Positions 13,168-25,863 of a DNA stretch of 64,000 nucleotides are shown one piece after another; position 1 is the stretch's first letter; the number at the start of each line of letters is the position of its first letter. The stretch is from Sparassis latifolia (Eukaryota > Basidiomycota > Agaricomycetes > Polyporales > Sparassidaceae). Under the pieces are notes generated by a model. The model ran no database searches. It was not told the DNA's origin and saw only the letters and a program-made list of their open reading frames with translations. The position numbers were made by a program, and so were the translations under genes. The stretch is from NCBI GenBank assembly GCA_018466975.1, contig CM031552.1, positions 806,001 through 870,000 on the forward strand, in the 5' to 3' direction.

Positions 13168-13618
13168 TATCCTTCAATGGCAAGTCAATCTGAGGGGCTG
13201 TTACATACCTAGAGTGAGTGAGTGGAGGTGATCCCGGGTACGTGTCTTCGTGCGCCCCCCGTTTAAAACCATTATACTCACTTTCCAACCTAGTCCACTC
13301 TTACTGTACAGCTTTCCCATTGAAGCTCTGTTAATTTGGTCTGTCTCTTCTCGAGCGAGCACTCTCATTCTCGGTATGGCATCTCGTTCTTCTCTGAAAC
13401 TCATTGCAGCATACTGTACTCTCAAAATTAATTGATTAATTATAATTAATTTTCCACGTGCACTACACCTATAGTTAGTGTGCCGCGGCATCATCCCCAG
13501 TGCTGTCACATAGAGTATATTATGGGGTACCACACTGCCGGTGGCAGGCATGGTTACCTGCGTGGTGACCCCTCGCGTGACGAAGTGAGGGTCACCACTC
13601 CAATACACACTTGGTCGT
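13168..13618. other. Non-coding flank between the pseudogene and the outer KDZ element
   Basis: It begins with TGTTACATACC at 13199 and is AT-rich around 13430-13455. It contains the second 23 bp direct repeat. No gene is recognised; a solo LTR was considered and not supported. Confidence 0.4.
13463..13485 (+). repeat. 23 bp direct repeat, right copy
   Basis: Identical in sequence and orientation to 7247-7269. It lies 134 bp before the outer KDZ element. Confidence 0.8.
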
Positions 13619-14085
13619 CACCTGGACCTCACATGTTACTAAGCTAATTAGCTTGCCATATGGGGTGGGTACGGCAAGCTAATTAGCTTGCTTCCCCTAT
13701 TTTAGACATACTGCCAGTAACATACCAAATAGCTATGCTTTCCCCTACCGGCACAAGTCCTCCGGCTATTGCGGATGACCCGAGGCTTCCGATGATGCAA
13801 TCTATAGATAGCGGGAGGTCTGGGCAGTCCATCCCGCTGGGCATTGAGTATACTGTTGGCTATTCCCGCTCCCGCCACCACGCGCGCGGCACGCCATCCC
13901 CGCCCTGGTCGGGCACGATGCTGACACCATTTTCCCCCTACTTCCCGTAGTTACTGTTACTTTTCCTTCATTTTTCCCGCCGCCACGCGCGGTCCCCGCC
14001 CTCATCGGGCACAACACCGACACTGTTTCCCCCCTACTTCCCGTAGTTATTGTTACTTTTCCTTCGTTTTTTTTGCAGTCTAATG
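13619..14085 (+). repeat. Left terminal inverted repeat of the outer element
   Basis: It matches the complement of 42190-42534 over its length, from CACCTGGACC to the TCTAATGTAAAT near 14090. It is longer than the right copy because of two internal duplications: AAGCTAATTAGCTTG appears twice near 13640-13690, and about 90 bp ending in ACTTCCCGTAGTTA is repeated near 13940-14060. Confidence 0.88.
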
Positions 14086-14235
14086 TAAATAATGCAGGCT
14101 ATTAGTTTATTGTAATGCAGTGTTTATCTTTCGCATTAAGCCTGATGTTCAACAAGATCATGTGCATAGTTCGTACGCACCTTCCGTGCCTACAGCCACA
14201 CTTGGTGCCTCATCCACAATGTTTCTGTCGTCGTG

Positions 14236-15997
14236 ATGGCGGGAGGCATGCGAGCCACCTGCCGCCAGGGCATGTCTCGATTGGTGCATGTAGCATCTCT
14301 TGTAATCTCTGGTGGATCATCCTCTCGACATGCCAAGCACCACCACGAAGCTGTTTATGGTGTGAAGGCTATTGCCCGGGAACAACAGCAAGCGGAGGAG
14401 CAGTATCGGTTGGCGGTCACAGGTAAGTAATATGGTGGATCTTGACCTGTGTCCAGCTCATATCATTCACAGGACTGGGTGCTCAGAGTCTTCAAGCACT
14501 CTCAGATATCAGAGAAGACGACATTCCCATGGGAGATGCAAGCGCTCCTGATAATCCATTCGCTAACACCGGGGAAGCAGAAGGAGCAGGAGCACCAAAC
14601 ACAGGACATGACCCTTCATCTGTGAGACCGCAGGACGGCATGGAGTGGGAAGATTTACCTGAGGTCCTTCAAGGTGATGCGTCTTTCATGCATGCTGTGC
14701 GGGACATCATCGGCTCTGAGTATGTATTATGAATGGTAGTTATTCATCATCTAACATTCTGTACACAGGTGGAAGGCACGGTGGTATAAAGATGCGCGCA
14801 CTTGGTGCCAGCGCGTGCATAGGATGGATGAGAACTGGTGGCCCCTCATCCCTGACCTTATCGATGCTTATCTTACCTGGAAATACGCTCCTGAGCAGCC
14901 TCCCAATGTGCCTGCAACTACGGATGACCCTTCCCCCTATGACTTTATGATCAACGTGATGGATTTCTACTCTCTCGCTTCGTCGGCCACCATCTCTCAT
15001 GCAGAGGACTCTAGGTCCATGGCGCACGCACTCGTTCTCAATGGCTACCTAGGGACATCACCTGTTTTCCCATTCATGGCAATCTCACTCAAGACATTGG
15101 AGCTCCTCCGGAGCTTGAGGCTCGTCAAGGCTTCATTCAGCATTGAAGCCTTCAGTAAGCTCCTGTGCCATTATTACAAGGCAAGTAATATTTGTGGATT
15201 TATCTTTATAATTCTTACCCTGCCGTGATAGGTTCCGTATCGCCATCACTATCGCACCCTCCTTTCCGACGCTTTTGAAATCTATCTCGAAATTCTGCAT
15301 GCTGTTGACAAGCGCATCTTTTCGGCACTCGGCCGGGACTCGCCCAACTGGCAGGTGCTCAACGCTTGCCCTGCTTGTACATATGAGGTGAGTAGTCAGG
15401 CTGCAGTCCGAGCATCATAGTACTCACAGTCCCACAGCTTGAAGGAGAGTCACCACGTCAGTGGAGCCGCATGTTCTGTATGGATGGGAACAATTCGCTG
15501 AAGCGGATCATGCAGGTCGGGAACCGTATTCGAGGTGATACCCGAGTCTTTGTCGATAGCGACTACTATCTGTCGCAGGAATTTGTCAATAAGTACACGG
15601 ACGAAGTGCCACCACGCCAGACCTCGAGCACCCCAAGCAACAGTGATGACCTGGAAGAACACAGCCAGGAGGACGACGTCAATTGTGGAGATCCAGAGGG
15701 AGGGGACCCGACTGACGGGGCATTCAGTGACATTATCGTTCCTTGCACGGAGAACTGGAAGGTGGCGGTGGCGGATGAAAAAAAATGCATGTGGGGTATT
15801 TTTGAAGAGACTGGGATCTTTGTGAGCGCGTGTCCCCACGGGTTCATCCTGTGGCTAATCGACATGGTTTGTAGCGGTGAGCTGTAAGTGAATTACATTG
15901 GATGCCATAAAAATTCGCTAACCTGTAAATTAGGGCAAAATATCCACTTGCTACCATTGCAAAGGTGCTGGAAGTACTCAGTGACAAGACACTGGCA
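14236..15997 (+). pseudogene. KDZ transposase of the outer element, 5' part
   Basis: Exons are 14236-14422, 14473-14718, 14768-15180, 15232-15387, 15438-15883 and 15934-15997. The protein has a short basic/His N-terminus, then WYKDARTWCQRVHRM and DLIDAYLTW. A Cys pair in CPACTYE plus DGNNSLKR is typical of the CxC1-type cluster and of the first catalytic Asp region of Kyakuja-Dileera-Zisupton transposases. It continues ETGIFVSACPHGFILWLIDM and AKYPLATIAKVLEVLSDK. Intron 15181-15231 is GC-AG (donor GCAAGTAA). The last exon breaks at CTGGCAG, where the nested element is inserted, and continues at 36175. KDZ enzymes are RNase H-fold cut-and-paste transposases acting in the nucleus. Confidence 0.88.
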
Positions 15998-16072
15998 GCA
16001 GCCCATTCAGTCATGTTTGTGAACTGGACTCCCATTTACCCTGACATTGTCATGAACTGGACAGCCAGCGGA
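15998..16072 (+). repeat. Left terminal inverted repeat of the inner element
   Basis: About 75 bp, from CAGCCCATTCAGTCATG to GGACAGCCAGCGGA, matches the complement of 36093-36167 with a handful of differences concentrated in the first 30 bp. Confidence 0.9.
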
Positions 16073-16134
16073 CGTCGGCCCATCGGTCTGTGTAAGGAGC
16101 TGTCAGCGATCAGCTCATGGCGATGAAGGGAATG

Positions 16135-17695
16135 CTGGAGCGATGGGCCCACTGCCATAGGAGTATTTCTGAGTGATCGCCCACCACCATACACAGCCAT
16201 GGCCCACCGCCATAGGTAGTGTTCTGAGCGATCGCCCACCGCCACGGTGCTATTCTGAGCCATGGCCCACCGCCATAGGTAGTGTTCTGAGCGATCGGCC
16301 CACCGCCATAGGGCTATTCTACAGCGATCGCCCACCGCCATAGGGTAGTGTTCTGAGCGATCGCCCACCGCCACGGGCTAGTGTACTGAGCGATCGCCCA
16401 CCGCCATAGGTAGTGTTCTGAGCGATCGCCCACCGCCACTGGGGCTATTATACAGCCATCGCCCACCGCCATAGGTAGTGTTCTGAGCGATCGCCCACCG
16501 CCATAGGTAGTGTTCTGAGCGATCGCCCACCGCCATAGGTATTTCTGAGCTGAGCCATCGCCCACCGCCATGGGGCTATTATACAGCCATCGCCCACCGC
16601 CATATGGTAGTGTTCTGAGCGATCGCCCACCGCCATAGGTAGTGTTCTGAGCGATCGCCCACCGCCACGGTGCTATTATACAGCCATCGCCCACCGCCAT
16701 AGGTAGTGTTCTGAGCGATCGCCCACCGCCATAGGTAGTGTTCTGAGCGATCGCCCACCGCCATAGGTAGCTATTATACAGCCGATCGCCCACCGCCATA
16801 GGTAGTGTTCTGAGCGATCGCCCACCGCCATAGGTAGTGTTCTGAGCGATCGCCCACCGCCACGGGCTATTATACTGAGCGATCGCCCACCGCCATAGGT
16901 AGTGTTCTGAGCGATGGGCCCACCACCATAGGTAGTGTTCTGAGCGATCGCCCACCGCCATAGGTAGTGTTCTGAGCGCCGGGCCCACCGCCATAGGTAG
17001 TGTTCTGAGCGATCGCCCACCGCCATAGGTAGTATTTCTGAGCGATCGCCCACCGCCACGGTGCTATTATACAGCCATCGCCCACCGCCATAGGTAGTGT
17101 TCTGAGCGATGGGCCCACCGCCATAGGTAGTGTTCTGAGCGATCGCCCACCGCCATAGGTAGTGTTCTGAGCGATCGCCCACCGCCATAGGTAGTGTTCT
17201 GAGCGATCGCCCACCACCATAGGTAGTGTTCTGAGCGATCGCCCACCGCCATAGGTAGTGTTCTGAGCGATCGCCCACCGCCATAGGTAGTGTTCTGAGC
17301 GATCGCCCACCGCCATAGGTAGTGTTCTGAGCGGTAGGCGCCACCGCCATAGGTAGTGTTCTGAGCGATCGCCCACCGCCATAGGTAGTGTTCTGAGCGA
17401 TCGCCCACCGCCACGGTGCTATTATACAGCCATCGCCCACCGCCATAGGTAGTGTTCTGAGCGATGGGCCGACCTCCATAGGTAGTGTTCTGAGCGATGG
17501 GCCCACCGCCATAGGTATATTTCTGAGCGATCAGCCCACCGCCACGGTGCTATTATACAGCCATCGGCACAACCCCATAGGTAGGGTTCTGAGCGATGGG
17601 CCGACCTCCATAGGTAGTGTTCTGAGCGATCGCCCACCACCACGGGCTATTATACAGCCATCGCCCACCGCCATAGGTATATTTCTGAGCCCATA
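16135..17695. repeat. 32 bp tandem array, about 48 units
   Basis: The usual unit reads GCGATCGCCCACCGCCATAG followed by GTAGTGTTCTGA. Variants end in GGCTATTATACAGCC or replace GCGATCGCCC with GATGGGCCC. Because 32 is not a multiple of 3, each strand shows long repetitive open frames on the minus strand that are not genes. The array sits directly inside the left TIR of the inner element and shares the core GGCCCACCGCCA with the right-end repeats in opposite orientation, so it is best read as a subterminal repeat array that may bind the transposase. Confidence 0.92.
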
Positions 17696-18300
17696 AGCAT
17701 GGGTCGCCTGAAATATCTGACTAGCCTGGGCATAGCTGAGTTATTTGCCTTGCCCTAGGTTGTCAACTGGGCTCAGATCGTGTCCGTGTCGCCTTGGTGA
17801 AGCATGGGTGGGTGAAGGAACATACCAGATGATTCGCCAGGGAGTAGCATAGGTGGATGTATGAAACATGGAGATTGGTCGGGGAAGCATGGGCGGATGT
17901 ATGAAACGTGGAGATTGGTCAGGGGAAGCATGGGCGGATGCCACACCTGGTTGCCCGAGCCAAGAAGTAGACCATACGGCGAACGGATTGTACCCAAGTC
18001 AACCGAAGAGCACGAAGTAGACGAGGATGCGGACGTGTGCAAATCAGCGCATTTGAGCCGAAGGACACCACAGAAGAAGGGGGCCTGACGCCGAGTCGTT
18101 GCTCATGCGGCACCTCTTGCTCAGACCTATCGCCCACCGCCATAGGTGTAGTTCTCAGCGATCAGTCAACCGCCATGGGCATATTTTTCAGTGATTGATC
18201 CACCGCCTAACAGGGCAATGATGGAGCTACCGCCGCCAATAATTTCCACGTAATCCACCCATCATTCCTCCAATTCTGGTTAGCTCACTATCAGCTCTCC
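17696..18300. repeat. Degenerate subterminal sequence of the inner element
   Basis: It holds three tandem copies of a unit around GAAGCATGGGCGGATGTATG (17820-17945) and a few further degenerate copies of the 32 bp unit (18125-18215). No gene is seen. Confidence 0.6.
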
Positions 18301-18320
18301 TTGCAGTATCACACTCTCTC

Positions 18321-18660
18321 CCACTGTGGGAAGGGTTGGCGAACTGTGGCGAATATCCTTCGCCATCTGAACATGGAGTTCAGAATGACTTCGCCAAACT
18401 CTCCCAATTGGCATCGGCGTTTCGAGACATGCATCAGATACAATTTGGGATGTGCCCTTCTGGGTAGAGTATGTGGAGACGAATGGCGGTCCTTTCCACC
18501 GTGAGTAGGGTTGGCGAACTGTGGTGGATATCACTCGCCATCTGAACATGCAGTCCAGAATGACTTCGCCAAACTCTCCCATGTGGCATTGGCTTTCGAG
18601 CCATGCATCAGATACCATTGGGGATGTGCCCTCCTGAGGAGAGTATGTGGCTACTATGTT
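18321..18660. repeat. Tandem duplication of about 175 bp
   Basis: Two head-to-tail copies (about 18321-18500 and 18500-18660) share blocks such as AGGGTTGGCGAACTGTGG, GACTTCGCCAAACTCTCCC and GCATCAGATAC. They differ at perhaps one base in seven. The function is unknown; it lies between the subterminal array and the transposase. Confidence 0.75.
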
Positions 18661-19687
18661 TCGCCTTACCACACCAGGTACATTGCCCAGGTTCAAAGAC
18701 ATGACAACCTTATATTCGACACACTACAGCACGAACGGACGCCTGGCATTGGGCGATTACATTCCTAACTCACGCAGCTGCCGCGTCGCCTCCTGCAGCT
18801 CTTCCAGCACCACATCCAGGTTCTGATCTGTCCTCTGGTGCAACCAACTAGTGAGGTTCGCGACGCGAACATGCAGCTGTTCAAGCTGCACCAGTGTAGA
18901 CTCGGAGACGGTGTACACCTTCTCCTACGTTCTCGAGGTTCAGCAAGACTGTAAGGTGCTGGAACGCACCACTCACCCAGGATCACCAAGTTTGTACCAC
19001 CAGGCCTCCATAGGGCTCCCGCCGCCCAACCTGACGATCCCATTTCCACCAGTAGTCGGGTGAATCCTCGAGTAGGTTCTTAGGACGAGGAACGAGGGTG
19101 GTGGGGCGTGGAATCGCCTTGACGTCAATGCTGATGGGGCGCAGAACTTCGCGATTGAAAGTGCAGACGGTGAGGACACTGGCGATAACTCCGCCATGGT
19201 CAATATGGTCAGCATGACCCGCCAACGCGAGGTCGCCACAGATACCCCTGACGGCGAACTGCACAGGACTCAGCAGGGTCAGGCGATATCAGCAAGAAAG
19301 GCGTACCATCTCCCGGCGCAAGCCTTCCTCCCAACGGACCTTGGTGAAGTGATCTGGGTCAGGCTCCAGTGCCAGAACAGCTTCTTGGATCCTCCAAGTG
19401 TAGACTTCCAACTGCAACCTCCCTCTGGAGAACAGGCAGGGGCGCGCATCTGATGTTGAAGACTGGGCAGACATGACGGTGAGTGGATGAGCCGAGGTTG
19501 ATATCTGATCGACCTTATCTGATGTCTGATGTCATGCGATTGGAGAGCACATGCCGAGATGAAGCCCTCAGGCGAGGATGGAGGTCACTTCGCCAAATGT
19601 GATATTGGTGAGTAGGAATTACACACATGACGATCACTACATCGATATAGCAAATATGAATATGCGTACACCCCAGTGAACCCTGAC
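18661..19687. other. Inner element, no gene assigned
   Basis: Short minus-strand frames (for example 18983-19264) have protein-like stretches but no family I recognise. They could be a 3' exon or downstream remnant of the KDZ transposase. The TGGCG/CGCCA word is frequent here. Confidence 0.35.
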
Positions 19688-22600
19688 TCAAAGCACATTT
19701 TCATCGCCCGCCCTTTCGTCCTCAATGTCCAGGGCGAGGATGTGGCTGAAGGCGTCAGTGGCGTGGCTGGCGAAGGTCCGCCACATACTCACTTGCCTGG
19801 CGGCATAGCAAACATGACCCCGCCAGGAAGGATCCGTCATCTCGAGCCAGTGAGCCCATCGTTCCGCATTCCGCTTGAAGGTGGCTATGGTCCAGGCCAT
19901 TTCCGAGTGGACCAAGACACGCCCTCCTCCATCTCTCATATCGAGCTCTGCACGCAGCCAATTCACTCTATAGACTGGAGGGTAAATTAGCAGGAGGCCT
20001 AGAGATCGATCAGACAATTACGAACACTCGTCCATCCATTCTGATGAACCTCGATCTCCAGCAACATCCACAGTCCAGAACCAAGCCAGGTTGATGTTCC
20101 TGAGCCCAGAGGTGCTAGCCTCAATGACGGCAGTCTTCACGTGCAGGTCCTTCTTATCCAAAGGGCGATAGAGGGCCAAGTCTTCATCGGTGGCGCCAAG
20201 CGCATAATGGCGCGCCGGTTGGCGGAATAGAGCCTGGCGCAGGCCAAGACGGTCTGATCGGCAGCATGAACCTCCGCCTGTGCACGGGTCATGGTTCCGA
20301 CGCTGTTGGCGGACGAACCTCTTGCGGTAGAGGTAAGACTTCAGTCCAAGCGCCATGCGGCTCGTGGAGGATGTCATTCATCAGGCCTTTGCGCAACTCC
20401 AACTCTTGGGCCGCCAGGGTCTGGAGCCCGCTGGCGACGGCGCCACGAATCCGATCTGCGAAGGTAAATTCAAGGAAGCTTGCTCGGTGGAATCGCATCC
20501 TCGCCATACTCAGCGCCCTCCGGTGTATTTGAAAAGGATTCTCATCCAAGGAATCCCAGAGCGCACCATCGCCACGATCTTCCATGGCGGGAACGCCCTC
20601 CAACCTTCCCATGAACTTCTCAGAGCGACGTTGGAATGTGAGAATGCTGACTTCGAGGCGCTGACGGCGCCGAGAGTCTTGAGGTCCTCCGCCACGCTCG
20701 GATTTTGACCGCCTTGCGGATATCATTCGCAAGCTTAAGCCTGAAGGCCGCCAGAGCTGTATTTTTGTAAAGACGAGGCAAACTCACTGTGCTTCTTGAA
20801 TTTTGAGGCCAGTCGACAACCATCCGCGGTGCCCTTCTCCAAGCCCTTGGCGGACTCCTCGCCCGCCAGTCTGAGTTGGGTGAGGTCTTTACCCGGGCTT
20901 GCATTCACGCCAACTACATGCCACACGACGATGGAAGGATACTCACCCTTCCTGAGCTGGACATCGAAGGTGTCCATAATCTTCGGATCATTTTGGCGAG
21001 CCTCCATAGCGTCGTCGCACTCCTTCTGCCATGCCTCAAGGACCTCCTCATCTGTGGATGCAGATAAAGCTTCAAAGGACTCCTTGCTTCTTGGGAAGCC
21101 CAGGAGCACGCGCTTCCACTTTGTCATCAAGGTTGGCACTGTAGGCAGCATAAGGCAGGTGGCAAATAGGGAAGGAGGAACCAGGCTCACCCATGCGAGT
21201 CGCCTTCTTCCAGTTGGAGTCATTCATGTGATCGCCAAGGACTTCTTGGCGGTGAGCTCGGTCATGCCCCTGGTACTGCCTGAGACCTCATTTGTGGGCG
21301 CCACAGGGTCTCGATGACCTCGCCATCGACCATACCAGCGCCAACTATAAAGTTGGGCGAGAACCGCTGGAAGCAGCAATCTTGGTGTCCGTGCACATGA
21401 AACAAGCCGATGCCTTGGTCTATCTTGAGCTCGAAGGGCATCCTCAGATAGGCGCTGTGGCGGAAACGCTTATGACATGGACGCCATACTGGCACATGAT
21501 GTCGCATATGACGAGGACGAGGGTGATACCGTGAGGGTCAGGAGCGCATTGCTGAGAGAGTAATCCATATTCATTTGTCTGCAGAGGGTGCGCGGTGAGA
21601 ATGAATCATGACAAGAGACATATGCGAACCTTTCTCCCTTCTGGAAATCGACGACAGTATGAGGGACGAAGAAACCATGTCTGGCGCAAGCAGTGGCCCC
21701 GATTCCTGTGGCGCCGAGGTTGGCGCGATCCACATTGGCCTGATTGACAGCGCGGTGCTCATGACAAGTGGAGCGCTGGTGGGCTTAGGAGTCAAGGGCG
21801 GAAGAAGAACGTGCAGCCAGACACGCACCTGATGGGACTCCATGGCCACCGCCAGATGAGCCTTGTAATCCTCTTGGCCGACCATGAATGCCTGGCCGCC
21901 ACTGAGGGCGACGCCCTCCTCGGGTGCTTCATCTTCATGTGCTCTGCACTGAAATTGCCATCCATGACAAAGCCGCGCTTGAACTTCCACTGCACTGGAT
22001 CCGCTTGCCAATCAAAAGGCAGGTTGAGCCCAGGCTGGGGACAGGCGGGACAAAAGATGGCGAGGCCAGAACTTCCACAGGAGGGCATCGCATCGTGAGA
22101 AGCCGTGCCACTTGCGATATTTGAGTTGGCGCCATTGGCGGGACACCCGCATCAGCTCACGATAACGGTCCTGGCGAGGAACTGGCATGAACGGTTGGGC
22201 CATGGGAATGCATGTGAACACTTACAGGAACGGTGCCAGGGAAGGCATTGCTCGTGACCCGTTTGAGCTTGCTGTAGTAGTTCAATGCCGCCGTCTTGCA
22301 CTCTTTGTTCTCCAGAAGGAAATCGTCGAGGACGGCGAATGTGAAGGCGGTATGGGGATCCTTGACGGTACCAGGGTAAAGTCCCATTTGAAGAAGCTGC
22401 ATGTCACGCTCCACTGCCATCTCACACTGGCACCAGTCAACGCCGATATGGTGAACGCCAGAGATGTCGACAATGACTATGATCCGATTCCCGTAACTGT
22501 CACGGCGAGGTGGCCGGGAGAGCACCGGTGGCACATCTTCCTCCCAAGTGGGATCGGGAGCATCGTCGGTTTGCCTTGCTTCACCGTCAAGGGTGCCTGC

Positions 22601-23352
22601 CAGAGGTGCAAAGTTGAATGGGACCTCGCCATCATCTGAGACCTCGCCATCATGTGCATTTAGGTCTTCATTGGAGGCATTCCAGAAATCGGACCCCGGG
22701 GCCACCACCGGCGCAGGGTTGTTATGTGCTGTGAAGGCGCCCAGAGGGCAGGGATCTCCGCCATGCCCCAAATGGATGCAGACGCCAACCCGATACAGTG
22801 ATGCCGGCTCAAAATACTGACCCTGCCAATGCTCTATCCGATGGAAAGGAGCACGCTGATGGCCGTTACGACAGCAGTCGGTACAGGTGAGCGGTCTGCC
22901 CATACAGTCCAGGCATCGCCACCGTCCCTCGCCAACCTTGCATTCCGCACAGTTTCTGGGCTCAGGCGGGCTTCCATCTCGACAATGGCATGAAGATAGT
23001 CATCACGGTGGGGTATCCAGTCCTCATGAAGTCATTCTGGGTCTATCGCGCATGGTCAGACCGTCAGATGGTCATGGCGGAGTGCCCACCTTTGTCTTCC
23101 GAGCCGCCGGATCCAGCTGAATCGGCACACCTATGTTGCCCAGGACGTCGCCATCATCCAAGTTAAACAAGGAGCCTGAAGCTGGAGCCTTCGATGGACT
23201 TTTGGAAGGCGATGGCACGTTTGAACCCGTGGGCATGGGCAAAGGTACGCCCACATAGCGTACTCCCTAGTGGTCTGCTTAGCTACCTTGGTCACAAACT
23301 CAACCTCGTCATCCAGGTCTACAACGAGCCTGCTTTTGTTGCGCCTGCTCAT
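19688..23352 (-). pseudogene. CxC2-type KDZ transposase of the inner element
   Basis: From the ATG at 23352 the frame starts MSRRNKSRLVVDLDDEVEFV. A CxC2 cysteine cluster follows at 22960-22760 (CAECKVGEGRWRCLDC, CTDCCRNGHQRAPFHRIEHW, then LGHGGDPCP). Next come VDISGVHHIGVDWCQC and KTAALNYYSKLKRVTSNAFP. The KDZ core is spread over 22090-21280: FCPACPQPGLNLPFDW, DGNFSAEHMKMKHP, GATACARHGFFVP with VDFQKGER, an HKRFRHSAYLRMP segment, and FHVHGHQDCCFQR to GMVDGEVIETLW. C-terminal conserved parts are near 20200 (FWTVDVAGDR) and 19950 (MAWTIATFKRNAERWAHW). Introns are likely at about 22165-22220 and 21560-21620. Frame changes near 23275, 22960, 22075 and 21925 show decay. The protein would excise and insert the element. 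Confidence 0.88.
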
Positions 23353-23748
23353 GGTTCAGGTCAGTGGGGAGTCGATTCCAAGCTCAATCGATGAGCATTG
23401 TGTCCCTATCGCACAACACAACACGCAAATCACACACGGTCTTGCTGCCCACCAGACTACTCATCAAGGTGGTTAAGAATGGCTGCAATGCCTGGGCCTT
23501 ATCACCTCGTGGTCTCTTTAGGCACCATATCAGCGTTATGCAGATAAGGATGCCATGTTGGCGAGAGGTCCGCCAATTGTATGTCGCCTCAGTGCTAACT
23601 TTGCCTTGACTCGGAGTAGCATAATGTTCAAAAGGGAAACGTGTACACCTTGAGCTGAACACTGTCGAGATGTGAAATGCGCACTGTACCGCGCGCTCGC
23701 CAACCTTCAGCTAGGATTCAGAAATTTGTGACTCCATACATTTCGCCA

Positions 23749-25204
23749 TCACCTCCGCCAACTTTGTCCCGCCAATGAAGCTGCCATCGACAGTCTCCAT
23801 CCCCTGCATAGTGTTCTCATCTCCAGCAGTCTTTGGCATGATGTCCCTCTAATAAGCGAGCCAGTTAGGACCTGTTCTGAGTTAGGAATGCAGACTCGGT
23901 GATGAACTGTGCACATGCCAATGTGTGAGGCATAATATGAAGCTTGCATCCAGTGGGGCGCCGGAATGCCTAGCCTGTTCTGGACACCCTCTCGCATGAA
24001 GTATGCATAGACGAGCCTTTCGCCATCTGCTCGAGTGACGCCATGACGAATCGCCTTTCCACAGAAGGCTATGACAGTTCCAGGACTATAATCGATGGCG
24101 ACACGCATGGCGGGGAACTTCAACCACGCGCAAGTGTAGTTGCCCAACGTCGCCAACAGGTCGTAGAAGGTGTATCTTGTCTTGCTATCTCGGTGGAAAG
24201 GAGTTTCCCGGTTGGCGATCACCTGGAGCGCATTGAATGGCGACGACCAGTTCAGCGCCATCTCTCGCAATTCTGGGTCTTGCTGGATCAAACCCAAGCA
24301 CTGGCGTCCTGCGGCATATAGTGTTGGGTGAACGACGGCCAGGATGGCGCCCAGCAATGCGGAGGAGTCATGAATATCACGCAGCCAACTTCTTCCGCCC
24401 TCAAGCTTCAGGCTGGCGGAGGTCTCCAGCCTCCCAGACTCCATATGCTGCAAAGGCTGTCCAGACGCAAGGCAAATGGCGTGGCGAGGAGACCCACCTC
24501 TCTTACTTGTTGGAACCAACCTGGCGAGAGACACAAGGAGCCCGCTGGGAATTGGGCACACTCCTCAGGAGGCAAGAAGTACAACGGGTTGTGTCGCCAA
24601 CTGGCGGTGGTGCTGGAAGGCTTACTGGCTGCTATTGCTGGGTGTAGGGCCCTGGTCGCTTGGAGCATCTTCGTCTGACAAATTTGTCAGATCACAGTGC
24701 AAGGCTGGGCAAGCCACTCACCTGGCGGTCTGGTATCAACACTCTTGGAAGTATCCAAGCCAAGATGCGTCCGTGCATGTCCACGAGGGTGGCGGGCTGG
24801 TCTATGCGTATTTCGCTCTCACCAAATGGAGGAGGCCACTTCCGTTCCAGTTCTGCCTCGAGGACTTCATTCTGCCCCGTGGGCTGAATCGAAAGGCTGT
24901 CGCAATATCTATCAATGTCCCACTGCAGCCTTACTATTACAATGGCGTGATCAGTGTGATCAGACCTGCGGCAAGACTAATGACTACCAGGATTACGGAT
25001 GGCCTTCACAAGAGCATCTGCAATGCCATTGCACTCCAATAGGAGGGCGGATGGCATGGACGGAGGCACTTCTATAGATGGCGCAGAATGGGCTGCATGA
25101 GTGGCCAGATGGAGCTTTCGGCGGAACATGAGCTCCAAGACTCCTGCTATCTGATCGGTCAGTGGCATGGGTGACAGATTGCTCATCTTGATACTATCTG
25201 CCAA
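23749..25204 (-). pseudogene. TET/JBP-family 2-oxoglutarate/Fe(II) dioxygenase
   Basis: The minus strand reads an N-terminal part with ECNGIADALVKAIRNPG (25030), VDMHGRILAWILPRV (24770), a Pro/Phe segment with SPGWFQQ (24530), and the core: HxD in TPFHRDSKTR (about 24190), YDLLATLGNYTCAWLKFP, PGTVIAFCGKAIRHGV with the distal His (about 24040), and DGERLVYAYFMRE with the Arg that binds 2-oxoglutarate. The iron-binding triad is thus intact. Fungal TET/JBP enzymes oxidise 5-methylcytosine and are known to travel with KDZ transposons. A short insertion with stops near 24970-24990 and frame changes near 24480-24560 suggest a pseudogene, although some breaks could be introns. It lies just upstream of the transposase on the same strand. 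Confidence 0.82.
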
Positions 25205-25863
25205 TCAATGGGACGATTACAGCATGCATCGGTTGAAGGAACGCACAGGTGTATGGCGGGCTCAGGCGGTTGGCTTGCAGATGCAGGGGAGAATGTAGGA
25301 GGGGCCAGAATGGCAAAGAACAGTATGCATTCATCTGCCTGCATATTGCTTGCAAGCACGTCCCTTGCACATCTCACATGTTCATCATGCCGCCGAGCTG
25401 GACTTGATGCCGCCATGCCGGATCACGGGCCGGGTGGTCCGCCATGTCTGGGCCCTTCGTCACCGCCATCTAATTGGCCGAGCCTAACTCCGAGGAAGCC
25501 CTTTATCCCACAGATTGGCATGCAGATGATCGCCAGATTGCCTCCGCCCAGCATTCGCGAGATGAAGTTGGCGTGGTGTGCTCTGCCATAGAAGCGGCAT
25601 TCAACATTGCCTTTCACCAGGCATGAATGCTAGTGCATACCTACTACCACCTCCCGCCACTGCGAAAAATACACATACAATGCTTCAGCAGTCACCACAC
25701 ACCATGGCGAGGAGGGTAATTGGTGTAAGCCCAAATGGGCCATCAGCACGTGCATGTTGAGTTGTGGGCGGCCGACGAGGAAATGGACAGAGCGCTGCCC
25801 GTTGAACTATCGACCCCCTTCACTGTCCCAACACAAAAATCTCATCCTCGACATCGAGAAAGC
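25205..25863. other. Divergent interval between TET/JBP and the HMG-like gene
   Basis: Minus-strand frames at 25183-25617 may hold further 5' exons of the TET/JBP gene, but no conserved motif is recognised. The interval must also contain the promoters of both genes. Confidence 0.35.

Noticed and set aside
13201..13608. 135-residue minus-strand frame before the outer element
   Set aside because: No family resemblance, and it overlaps the dispersed 23 bp repeat and AT-rich non-coding DNA.
13735..13950. 71-residue frame MLSPTGTSPPAIADD, repeated at 42238-42453
   Set aside because: Both copies lie inside the outer element's terminal inverted repeats; the conservation is that of the repeat DNA and no promoter or family is seen.
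16036..17643. Long minus-strand frames repeating MAVGDRSEHYLWRW in all three phases
   Set aside because: They come from the 32 bp array; every phase is open because the unit lacks minus-strand stops, and 96 bp equals 32 codons.
16135..17695. Possible CRISPR array
   Set aside because: The 32 bp units are directly joined without unique spacers, and the genome is eukaryotic.
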